64,000 nucleotides of DNA from NCBI RefSeq assembly GCF_001700965.1, contig NZ_CP016756.1, forward strand, positions 4,477,730 to 4,541,729, read 5' to 3'. The position numbers and the translations under genes were made by a program. The stretch comes from Stenotrophomonas nitritireducens (GTDB lineage: Bacteria; Pseudomonadota; Gammaproteobacteria; Xanthomonadales; Xanthomonadaceae). The notes beneath the pieces were generated by a model. It was not told where the DNA came from, did no database searches, and saw only the letters and a list, made by a program, of their open reading frames with translations. The first letter of the stretch is position 1, and every line of letters begins with the position of its first letter. Shown here one piece after another: positions 53,607 to 62,497 of the stretch.

Positions 53607-53963
53607 ATGCCCTTCTCAACATCTACCAATCTCCGAACTGCACGCGATCGAGCGGCACTACTGATGGCAACCTCCGTGCTTGCCATCGGCGCATCTCTTG
53701 GTGTGCGCGATTTTGGGCCTGTCGACGAACCGAGATTTGCCTTGGTTGCCACCCAAATGGTGGCAACCGGAAGCTCGCTGTTCCCGCGTCGGGGAGCGGA
53801 GCTGCACCCAGACAAGCGTCTCTTCATGTGGATCTCGGCTGCACTGCTGTCACTGACCCAAAACCTGCGGACCGCGGTCCTGGCCCCTTCGCTGGTGTCA
53901 GGCGTTGCATATGTGTGGATGGCTTTCCATCTAGGAACGCGCAATGGCGGCCGTGTGCGCTAG
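53607..53963 (+). pseudogene. arnT: ArnT/PMT-family glycosyltransferase, N-terminal remnant
   Basis: 118 residues: LGVRDFGPVDEPRFALVATQ, MVATGSSLFPRRGAELHPDK and the next membrane helix, matching the first periplasmic loop of ArnT-type lipid A glycosyltransferases (usually DEPRFA...P...KPP, with the catalytic Asp in this loop). The usual KPP reads KR, so the loop also has a small deletion. About 400 C-terminal residues are absent, and eptA begins 35 bp after the stop. It looks like a deletion that joined arnT' to eptA. Confidence 0.72.
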
Positions 53964-53998
53964 GGGCGCGCGCGGTGGTCAATAAAAAGGAATCACCA

Positions 53999-55714
53999 AT
54001 GCATTACGTGAAAACAGAATTCAACCGAGGCAGTTCGCGCGGGGGCCTAGGCTCAGATCCACTGGGCCGTCTTGGCAAGCCCATCTGCGGCCCGCAGCTG
54101 GGCGTCAACACGTTGATTATCATCGTGGCGATGTACTTCACGTTCTTTCTCAACAGCGCGTTCTTCGCAGAAGTAATTGCGAAGAGTGGTGCGGACGGAG
54201 CAGCTCGTGCGCTACTTGTTATCTCTACGGGAGCGATCCTCACTGCCTTGAATGTGCTCATTCTCGGATTGCTATGCGTTCGATGGACGGTGAAGCCGGT
54301 TCTTGCATTGCTTCTCGTCGTGTCCGCTACTGCTGCCTACTATTCAGACAATTACAGCGTCTACTTCGACGCCAGCATGGTACGAAATGTGCTGAAGACC
54401 GACGGCGCTGAAGCCGGAGAGTTGCTGACCTGGGGCTTCTTTCTTGCGGTACTAATTAAAGGCGTCGTGCCAGCTATCGCGGTATGCATGGTAAGGCTCC
54501 AACGTTCTTCCAATGTGACGCGGGCGATACTTGCAAGAGTGCTTCTACTTGGCATGGCGGTTGTTGTAATCGTTGGCGCGGCAATTGCGTCATTCGACGA
54601 CCTCTCATCACTCATACGCAATCACAAGCAAGTCAGATACCTTGCAAACCCTGGAAACTACATCGCTTCCATTGCGAAGGTTGTGCGAGAAGACACCCGT
54701 GCGGAGCGCGGTCCGATCCAAGTGGTTGGCCCCGATGCCATGATGACGCCTCATCCGCCAGGCGCGAAGCCCCACTTCTTGGTCATCGTTGTAGGTGAGA
54801 CGGTTCGTGCGCAGAACTGGGGTTTGAATGGATACGGCAGACAGACAACGCCACAGTTGGCAGCGTTGGACGTCGTCAATTTCTCAGACGTGACCGCCTG
54901 CGGGTCAAACACCGAAGTGTCGGTGCCCTGTATGTTCTCTGCGTACGGGAGGCGAGACTACGATCGAGACAAGATCAAAGGTTCGGAGTCGCTTCTGCAT
55001 GTTTTGGAGCGTGCCGGGGTCAGGACCCTATGGCGTGACAACCAGACTGGATGCAAGGGCGTCTGCTCTGATCTGGCATTTGAATCCTATCGCGTGCCGG
55101 TCAAGGATGTTCTGTGCGACGACCAAGCATGCCGTGACGAGATTATGCTGCAAGGTCTGCATGACTCGATCGAGGACAACCCTGGTGATGTCGTTGTCGT
55201 TCTACATCAGCTGGGGAACCACGGACCCAGCTACTTCAAGCGATACCCGGAAGATCTGACGAAATTTACTCCCGACTGCCGAAACGCAGACTTGGGCAAG
55301 TGCACACGCGGTGAAATCGTCAATGCGTATGACAACGCGGTCCTTGCGACAGATGACTTCCTTGCAAAGACAATTCGCATGCTTGAACAGGACAAGAGTC
55401 ACGATACCGGGCTGATCTATGTCTCCGACCACGGCGAGTCATTAGGGGAGGCGAACGTCTATCTTCACGGGCTCCCCTACGCTATCGCCCCTGATACTCA
55501 GATCAAGGTGCCGATGGTGATGTGGATGTCTGATGGTATGAAGAGCAGCAACAACCTGGACCTTCAATGTGTCCGGGACCGATCAAAGCAGCCGTCCAGC
55601 CACGACAACCTCTTCCATTCTGTGCTTGGCCTGATGCAGGTTAGGACGACGGTGCTAGACGAGAGCCTAAATCTGTTCTCAGGCTGTACCAGCAACGCCG
55701 GTCACAGCCTATAG
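53999..55714 (+). CDS. eptA: Lipid A phosphoethanolamine transferase, EptA/MCR family
   Basis: A 571-residue inner-membrane enzyme that transfers phosphoethanolamine from phosphatidylethanolamine to lipid A, lowering negative charge and conferring polymyxin tolerance. Five N-terminal helices precede a periplasmic sulfatase-fold domain. Active-site residues: E267 (VVGETVRAQNWG), nucleophile T305 (CGSNTEVSVPCMF), H408 (LGNHGPSYFKRYP), D477 and H478 (YVSDHGESLG). Paired Cys would form the usual disulfides. AAAGGA precedes the ATG. The eptA-dgkA pair is the same as around several mcr genes. Closeness to a particular mcr variant cannot be judged here. Confidence 0.92.
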   Translation: MHYVKTEFNRGSSRGGLGSDPLGRLGKPICGPQLGVNTLIIIVAMYFTFFLNSAFFAEVIAKSGADGAARALLVISTGAILTALNVLILGLLCVRWTVKPVLALLLVVSATAAYYSDNYSVYFDASMVRNVLKTDGAEAGELLTWGFFLAVLIKGVVPAIAVCMVRLQRSSNVTRAILARVLLLGMAVVVIVGAAIASFDDLSSLIRNHKQVRYLANPGNYIASIAKVVREDTRAERGPIQVVGPDAMMTPHPPGAKPHFLVIVVGETVRAQNWGLNGYGRQTTPQLAALDVVNFSDVTACGSNTEVSVPCMFSAYGRRDYDRDKIKGSESLLHVLERAGVRTLWRDNQTGCKGVCSDLAFESYRVPVKDVLCDDQACRDEIMLQGLHDSIEDNPGDVVVVLHQLGNHGPSYFKRYPEDLTKFTPDCRNADLGKCTRGEIVNAYDNAVLATDDFLAKTIRMLEQDKSHDTGLIYVSDHGESLGEANVYLHGLPYAIAPDTQIKVPMVMWMSDGMKSSNNLDLQCVRDRSKQPSSHDNLFHSVLGLMQVRTTVLDESLNLFSGCTSNAGHSL

Positions 55715-55785
55715 CCGACCACGGCGAGTATCGCTGTTGGAAGACCCGTGAGCGTCTCTTGGGCCCAAAAGAAGGAAACATCGAA

Positions 55786-56157
55786 GTGGCAGATATGTAC
55801 GGTCATCGTCCGCGGAGCATTGCGCGCGTCTTTGAGGCGCTTCGCTGGTCTCTCCAGGGGCTGAGATCAGCTTGGCTGCATGAATCGTCGTTTCGGTTGG
55901 AAGTTGTTATGGCCGCGGTGGCATTACCTACAGCTATCTTTTTCGGCAACTCAGGGGTAGAGCGAGTGCTTCTCATGGGGAGCGTACTGTTCGTTTTGGC
56001 ATTCGAGCTGCTGAACTCCGCTATCGAGGCAGTGATCGAACGGTATGGCCCAGAAATCCATGAGCTGGCTGGTCGTGCGAAGGACATGGGGTCGGCTGCG
56101 GTGTTCGTGGCTCTTTGCAATGTCGCCCTCACATGGGCCGTTATCCTTGTGGGTTGA
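55786..56157 (+). CDS. dgkA: Diacylglycerol kinase
   Basis: A 123-residue, three-helix inner-membrane kinase that recycles diacylglycerol, the by-product of EptA activity, to phosphatidic acid. Signature residues are SSFRLEVVMAAVALPTAIFF, FELLNSAIEAVIERYG (catalytic Glu) and HELAGRAKDMGSAAVF. I chose the GTG at 55786 because GAAGGA lies nine bases upstream; the ATG at 55795 is an alternative. It lies 71 bp after eptA and is probably cotranscribed. Confidence 0.92.
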   Translation: MADMYGHRPRSIARVFEALRWSLQGLRSAWLHESSFRLEVVMAAVALPTAIFFGNSGVERVLLMGSVLFVLAFELLNSAIEAVIERYGPEIHELAGRAKDMGSAAVFVALCNVALTWAVILVG

Positions 56158-56262
56158 TTCCCTGGGTCCCGACCTGAACGGGGCTAGGGTGCGTTCAAGC
56201 ACAGCCACCGTAGTGTTTTTATGTAATTGTATCCGTCCAAAAGAGGTTGCTAACCTTTCCCA

Positions 56263-56610
56263 ATGCGTCGCTCTCTGCCTGCTATTCGTATATACCTGAT
56301 GCTGCTGCTTTTGGCGGCGTTCGTGGTCGTGCCTGTGGCCGAGGCATTGGCGTGCGCGCAAGAAGCGACGGTCAGCGTGGGCGATGTGCACGCCTTGCAA
56401 AGTGATTCAGACTCCGAGTCGAGCAAGAGCAAGGATTCGTCCAGTGCCGATGCCTGTGGCCATGGGCATTGCCACCATTCAACGGCAAGCCTCCCAGCTG
56501 CCGGTCACGACGATCTGTTCGCCGATGGCCGGATTTCGCTGCACAGTACCGAGCACGGGGACGTCTACGCCCTCCGACTCGACGGACCCATGCGCCCCCC
56601 CCGTATCTGA
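56263..56610 (+). CDS. Small secreted Cys/His-rich protein (CzcI-like candidate), paralogue 2
   Basis: 115 residues with an N-terminal signal or anchor (IYLMLLLLAAFVVVPVAEAL), a Ser/Asp-rich acidic spacer (SDSDSESSKSKDSSSADA), the core ACGHGHCHHSTAS and the end GPMRPPRI. Same plan as the 53122 protein. It sits 56 bp before czcC, the position of CzcI in the Cupriavidus czc operon. The His/Cys/acidic composition suggests periplasmic Zn, Co or Cd binding. Confidence 0.68.
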   Translation: MRRSLPAIRIYLMLLLLAAFVVVPVAEALACAQEATVSVGDVHALQSDSDSESSKSKDSSSADACGHGHCHHSTASLPAAGHDDLFADGRISLHSTEHGDVYALRLDGPMRPPRI

Positions 56611-56666
56611 TCTGGCTCTGCCCCGCATTTGCGGGTAGTTCGCTCAGATAATTTACGGGAGTTTTT

Positions 56667-57920
56667 ATGTCGATTTTGACGGGTCGGTCGCTTTCAGCGA
56701 CCGGGTTGGCTGTCGCTGTTCTGCTGGCGTTGGTGCCAACCGGGCATGTAGCTGCTCAAACTGCACCATCTTACGAATCGTTGCTTTCTCGCTTGAACCA
56801 GATGCCTGCGACGGTCCAAGGCGTCGCGCTGGCTGAGGCAGCCGAGGCGCGGGTACAACAGGCTCGGGCACTGCCCAATCCGACGGTCTCCATCGAAGCG
56901 GAGAACGCCTACGGCACTGGTCCCTACAAAGGTTTCTCAAACGCTGACAGCATTGTCACCCTCTCCCAGCCGCTGGAGATTTGGGGTCAACGAGGGGCCC
57001 GAGTGCGCGCCGCGCGTGCGGAGGCTGGGGCTGCAGGCTTGCGGGGTGATCTGATGCGCAGTGACGCAGCGGGTCGCCTGGCTGCGACATACGCCGAAGC
57101 AGAGGCTGCGCTGCGCCGATATGAGTTGGCCAGCGAGGCATTGGCCTTGATTGAACAGGACGCCAAGGCGGTAGCTGCGATGGTCAGCGAGGGACGTGAG
57201 CCCAACCTGCGCGGTGTGCAGGCACGGAGCGAGGTCGCCAATGCAAAGGCCAGCCTAGATGAGGCCGAGGCCTACCGGGATGCGGCGCTTGCTCGCCTAG
57301 CCGGGGTGTCCTTAGTGGACAGCCCGCTGACCGACATCGGCGAAAGCCTGCTTGACCGAGTGCCCTCTCACCCAATTGACAATGAGGCCGCCCCGCTTGC
57401 CGTTCGTATCGCCCAAGCCGAAGCGGACGCCTCCGGCCGCCTTATCGATGTTGAGCGCAAGCGTGCGTTGCCACAACTGAGTGCATCCGTGGCTCAGACG
57501 CGCTTCCGCCAAGCGGGCGACCAAGCTTACAACGTGGGCATCAGCCTTTCGATCCCCCTATTCGATCGTAACCGCGGTGCGATCCAGGCGGCCTATGCGG
57601 AACAACGTGCTGCCGAAGCGGTTCTGGAGGCTCAGAGGCGTGACAGTGAGGCGGCCCGTTTGGGAGCGGTAGCGAGTCTCAAGGCATCCAACAGCCGCGC
57701 ACGAGCAGCGGATGAAAGCGTACAGGCCGCAGATGAAGCCTATCGGCTGGCCCGCATCGGATTTGAGGCAGGTCGTATATCGCAATTGGAGCTGCGCAGC
57801 ACGCGATCAACCCTGATCGCTGCGCGTGGCAGTGCTGTGGATGCCCGTCTTAGCCGGGTGGCAGCAGAAATCGACCTCGCCCGCCTTGAAGGGCGCGCAC
57901 CGTTTGTGGAGGCAAAATGA
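56667..57920 (+). CDS. czcC: CzcC-like outer-membrane factor
   Basis: A 417-residue TolC-family outer-membrane channel subunit of a Co/Zn/Cd efflux system. It has a signal peptide (GLAVAVLLALVPTGHVAAQ) and two OEP repeats with long coiled coils (QARALPNPTVSIEAENAYG, SIPLFDRNRGAIQAAYAEQR, ARIGFEAGRISQLELRSTRS). GGGAG precedes the ATG. The stop overlaps czcB by ATGA, so the operon is translationally coupled. Confidence 0.9.
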   Translation: MSILTGRSLSATGLAVAVLLALVPTGHVAAQTAPSYESLLSRLNQMPATVQGVALAEAAEARVQQARALPNPTVSIEAENAYGTGPYKGFSNADSIVTLSQPLEIWGQRGARVRAARAEAGAAGLRGDLMRSDAAGRLAATYAEAEAALRRYELASEALALIEQDAKAVAAMVSEGREPNLRGVQARSEVANAKASLDEAEAYRDAALARLAGVSLVDSPLTDIGESLLDRVPSHPIDNEAAPLAVRIAQAEADASGRLIDVERKRALPQLSASVAQTRFRQAGDQAYNVGISLSIPLFDRNRGAIQAAYAEQRAAEAVLEAQRRDSEAARLGAVASLKASNSRARAADESVQAADEAYRLARIGFEAGRISQLELRSTRSTLIAARGSAVDARLSRVAAEIDLARLEGRAPFVEAK

Positions 57921-59170
57921 ACAAGTACGGAAACAAGACGCTCATCGGAGCGACGCTGCTGGCTACCTTGATGATGACCGGCGCGCTGACCTCATGCAGT
58001 GGCGGGGCGCAGGAGGATGCCAAATCCACCGGTACGGAGGCAGAAAAGCCGGCTGGAAAGGATGATGGTCACGACGATCACGCAGCTGACGCAAAGCCGG
58101 GCTCCGCCGAGGCGCACAGTGAAGGTGATGGTGATGGCGAACATGGCGAAGAGGAGTCCGAGGAAGGTGTAGTCAAGCTGACGCCTGACCAGATCAAGGC
58201 ATCTGGCATCGGCGTGGTGGCTGTCGGCCGCGGCGGTGGCGCATCGACCCGCCTTGCAGGTCGCGTCGAGCCGGCCATCGGGGGGCGTGCTGCCATCGCC
58301 TCAACGGTCACCGGCCGCGTTGAGCGCGTGCTTGTTGCGCCGGGTACAGCCGTCAAGAGCAACCAGCCCCTGGTGATCATTGTCAGTGGAGAAGCTGCGA
58401 CCTTCAAAGCCGCCGCCACTGCCGCTGCGGCGGAGGCCGAAGCCATTCGCCTGGCCTACGGCCGCGACAAGTCTCTTGTCGAGCAGGGCGTAGTGGCTCG
58501 CCAGGAGCTGGAGGCCTCGCGCGCGCGCTCTTTGGCCGCTGATGCCGCCGCTAGTGCTGCACGTGCACAGGTAGCGGCCAGTGGATCTCCGGACAGTTCC
58601 GGCCGGGTGACAATCTCCAGTCCTGTCGCTGGCGTGGTTGGCAACGTCCAAGTGACGCCCGGTGGTGTCGTCTCAGCTGGAACGCTTGTTGCGGAGGTTT
58701 CCAATCCGGACATGAATGAACTCGTATTCACTGCACCGCCAGCACTGGCCACTCTCGCGGTGCCCGGAATGAAGCTGGAAGTGACTGGCCCGGGCGGAAG
58801 CTTCGAAGCTGAGGTGATTGCCGCCGCTGCGAATGTGATGCAGCAGGGAGGCACCGCGACCATTCGCGCCAAACCAATTTCGGAGAAGTTGCCACCGGCC
58901 GGCTCCCCCGTTTCGGCCGTCATCATCGCCGATAGTGCCGCTGAAGGTATGAGTGTGCCGGCGGATGCGGTCCAAAGCGTTGATGGCAGAAGTGTTGTCT
59001 TCGTTGCCGTCCAGGGTGGTTTCCAGGCTACGCCGGTACTCGCTGGTCGTCGTGCAGGTAATCGAATCGAAATCCTTAACGGCCTGACAGGTAGTGAGCG
59101 CCTCGTAGGCGCCAATGCCTTCCTGCTCAAAGCCGAACTGGCCAAGGGCGAAGCCGAGCACGGCCACTAA
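57917..59170 (+). CDS. czcB: CzcB-like membrane-fusion lipoprotein
   Basis: A 417-residue periplasmic adaptor. It has a lipobox LTSC with lipidation at C27, then a His/Asp-rich segment (DDGHDDHAADAKP, EGDGDGEHGEEESEEG) that can bind metal, and the barrel/lipoyl/hairpin body (STVTGRVERVLVAPGTAVKS, GQPLV-type NQPLVIIVSG, SPVAGVVGNVQVTPGGVVSA). The C-terminus ends GEAEHGH, again metal-binding. It follows czcC by ATGA overlap and precedes czcA by 15 bp. Confidence 0.92.
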   Translation: MNKYGNKTLIGATLLATLMMTGALTSCSGGAQEDAKSTGTEAEKPAGKDDGHDDHAADAKPGSAEAHSEGDGDGEHGEEESEEGVVKLTPDQIKASGIGVVAVGRGGGASTRLAGRVEPAIGGRAAIASTVTGRVERVLVAPGTAVKSNQPLVIIVSGEAATFKAAATAAAAEAEAIRLAYGRDKSLVEQGVVARQELEASRARSLAADAAASAARAQVAASGSPDSSGRVTISSPVAGVVGNVQVTPGGVVSAGTLVAEVSNPDMNELVFTAPPALATLAVPGMKLEVTGPGGSFEAEVIAAAANVMQQGGTATIRAKPISEKLPPAGSPVSAVIIADSAAEGMSVPADAVQSVDGRSVVFVAVQGGFQATPVLAGRRAGNRIEILNGLTGSERLVGANAFLLKAELAKGEAEHGH

Positions 59171-59185
59171 GGGAACTCATACACC

Positions 59186-62100
59186 ATGTTCAAGATCATC
59201 ATTGAAGCAGCGGTCAAGTTCCGTTGGCTCGTGGTGTTTCTGGCTGCTTCGATTGCCTGCTTTGGCTTGTTCCAACTGAGCAAGCTGCCAGTCGATGCTG
59301 TACCAGATATCACCAACCGCCAGGTTCAGATCAATACCATCGCACCTGCCCTTACTCCGGAGCAGATTGAACGCCAGGTCACCTATCCTCTGGAGACGGC
59401 CTTGGCCGGCATCCCAGGTCTGAACACCACTCGCTCCCTATCACGCAATGGCTTCTCTCAGGTCACCGCGATCTTCACTGATCAGACCGACATCTATTTC
59501 GCCCGCCAGCAGGTGGCAGAGCGGATGCGGGAGGCTGCCGGAGATCTGCCCGAGGGCGTGTCCCCATGCTCTCCCCGGTTACAACCGGGCTGGGCGAGGT
59601 TCTCATGTGGACGGTGGACTTCAAGCCATTCGACCCCAAGAAGCTGGCCAAGCCCGGCCAGGCTGGCTGGCAAGAGGGTGAGGTCTACCTGACACCAGAG
59701 GGCGATCGTCTTGGAACCGCCCAGGAGCGCGCAACGTACCTGCGTACTGTCCAGGACTGGATCATCGCACCACAGATGCGCTCCAGCCCCGGCCTGGCCG
59801 GTGTTGATACGGTGGGTGGGTACGTCAAGGAATACGGCATCTACCCCGACAGCGCTCGACTGGCGGCATACAACTTGGGTCTGGCCGATCTGGTCCAAGC
59901 ACTGGAACGCTCCAACGTCCAGGCTGGCGCGGGTTTCGTCCAGCGTGCGGGCGAAGGCCTGGTCGTTAGGGCAGACGGCCTTGCCCTGACGACCGACGAC
60001 TTGGCTCAGTCGCCGGTGGCCACCAAGGACGGTGTGGTCATCCGGGTGGCCGATGTTGCCGAGGTCGGTATGGGGCGCGCCCCACGGCTTGGTGCAGCTA
60101 GCCGAAATGGTCATGAGGCGGTACTGGGCACGGCACTGATGATCGCCGGCGGCAACAGCCGCACCGTCGCTCAAGCTGCAGCTGAGCGCCTGGCACAGGT
60201 CAATGAATCTCTGCCCGCCGATATCTTCGCAGAGCCAGTGCTGGACCGTAGTGTGCTGGTTAACTCCACTGTCAAGACTGTCGCCAAGAACCTGACCGAA
60301 GGTGCCCTGCTGGTCGTAGTTGTGCTGTTCCTGCTCCTGGGCAACCTGCGTGCGGCAGCCATCACCGCATTGGTCATTCCGCTGTCGTTCCTGTTCGCTG
60401 TTATCGGCATGAACAAGTTCGGCATCAGCGGCAACCTCATGAGTTTGGGTGCGCTGGACTTCGGCATCCTTGTGGATGGCGCGGTAATTGTGATCGAGTC
60501 CACCCTGCTGATGCTTGGCAAGCGGCGTGCGGAACTCGGCCGACCCCTCAATGCCATGGAGCGACTGCGTGTGGCCGCCGACTCGGCGAGGAAAATGGCG
60601 CGCCCTGCAGCCTTCGGCCAGGTGATCATCCTGTTGGTGTTCGCACCGATCCTTACGCTGGAAGGTGTGGAGGGCAAGACGTTCCAACCGATGGCCGCCA
60701 CCTTCATGCTCGCCCTCGTTGGCGCGTTTATCTTCTCGTTCACCTTTGTACCGGCGATGGCTGCCCTGTTGGTCAGGGAGCCCAAGCTCCACGCGAACAA
60801 GGAGGGGCACGAGAGCGACCAAGACGAAGAACATGAGACTGCCATCATCCGCGTCCTGCGCGGCCGTATTGAACCGGCGATCCAAGCGGCGATTCGTAGG
60901 CCCAAGGCAGTGTTCGCTGGCGCCATTTTGATGCTCGCGATGGGCGTGGTCGGCTTTACGATGCTGGGTCGAGAGTTCATGCCAACGCTTGATGAGGGAA
61001 ATCTCGCTATGCAAGCGTTGCGTGTGCCATCGACGTCGCTTGAGCAATCGTTGGCTATGCAATTGGCGCTGGAGAAGGCCATTGCTGCTGAACCAGAGGT
61101 TGTGACGGTCTTCTCGCGGACCGGTACTGCAGAAGCAGCTATCGACCCCATGCCGACCAACATCTCCGACAGTGTGATCGTACTTAAACCGAGAAAGGAG
61201 TGGCCAGACTCTTCCCTGAGCAAGGAGGATCTGATTGCAAGGTTTGAGAAGATCGCCGCCTCGCAGATAGGCAACAGCTTTGAATTCAGCCAGCCCATCG
61301 AGCTGCGCTTCAATGAGCTGATCTCAGGCGTGCGTACGGACCTGGCCGTCATGATCTACGGCGACAACTTCGAGCAACTGCAAGCTGTTGCCGATCAGGT
61401 CGCGCTGAAGCTGAGGAATGTCCAGGGCTCAGCGGATGTCCGTGTTGAACAGATTTCCGGCCTGCCCACGCTCAATGTGGCAATCGATCATCTTGCAGCT
61501 GCGCAGTATGGCCTCACGGCAGCGGACGTGAGCGACGCGCTTTCAACCGGTATTGGCGGCGCTGCGGCAGGCAAGATCTTCGAGGGCGACCGCCGGTTCG
61601 ATGTTGTTGTGCGCCTCGGCGACGATGCACGCAATGACCCCGATCAGCTCGCGTCACTGCCGATTGCAACTCCAACTGGGGGCATCGTGCCGCTCTCCTC
61701 TGTCGCACGCATTGAGATCAGCGAGGGGCCGAACCAGATCAGTCGAAACAATGGAAGCCGTCGTGTGGTGGTGCAGGCAAATGTTCGCGGTCGTGACTTG
61801 GGCGGGTTTGTTGGAGAGGCCCAGGCGGCGGTGAAGGACGTACAGCTTCCGCCGGGCGCCCACATGACGTGGGGAGGTCAGTTCGAGAACTTGCAGCGGG
61901 CTGAAAAGCGACTCATGACAGTTGTTCCGATTGTCTTCCTATTGATCGGCAGCCTGCTGTTCATGGCATTGGGCAGCGCAAAGGAGGCGGGCCTGGTGTT
62001 CACTGCGTCCCACTGGCCCTGGTTGGCGGAATTCTCGCGTTGCTGGTGCGTGGTATGCCGTTCTCGTATCTGCCGCCGTCGGATTCATCGCGGTATCGGG

Positions 62101-62419
62101 TGTTGCGACCCTGAATGGATTGGTGCTCATGCAAGCCATCAGAGAGAGGCTTGATGCAGGTGACAGTCCATTGATCGCTGCAATGAACGGTGCCGGCAGC
62201 CGAATTCGCGCGGTGGTGACCACCGCGCTGGTGGCGATCGTTGGCTTCATTCCAATGGCTATTGCGAGTGGATCTGGTGCTGAGGTGCAGAAGCCTCTCG
62301 CCACGGTGGTCATTGGCGGCCTGTTGACCGCAACAGTGCTAACACTTCTTGTGCTGCCGACATTTGCGGGACGCTTGGCCAAGGCAGGCCCGAAAGGGCA
62401 ACCGGAAACTGTCCACTGA
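59186..62419 (+). pseudogene. czcA: CzcA-like heavy-metal RND transporter, disrupted by three 1-bp deletions
   Basis: The inner-membrane proton/metal antiporter of the Czc complex. Reading across frames gives a near-complete protein of ~1080 residues from MFKIIIEAAVKFRWLVVFLA to LPTFAGRLAKAG. The HME-RND motif ALDFGILVDGAVIVIES is intact. Frame breaks are near 59565 (GVSP/MLSPV), near 62006 (GLVFT/VPLALVGG) and near 62062 (GMPFS/SAAVGF), each explained by one missing base. As read, three fragments result (59186-59692, 59566-62154, 62120-62419). Everything else is well conserved, so sequencing error is as likely as decay. Confidence 0.85.
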
Positions 62420-62497
62420 ATGATGGAGTGTTTGGGCCCGGCAGAGCATCTGCCTGCCGGACTTCCCGTTCCATTTTTATGACGTTGGAGGGAACAA

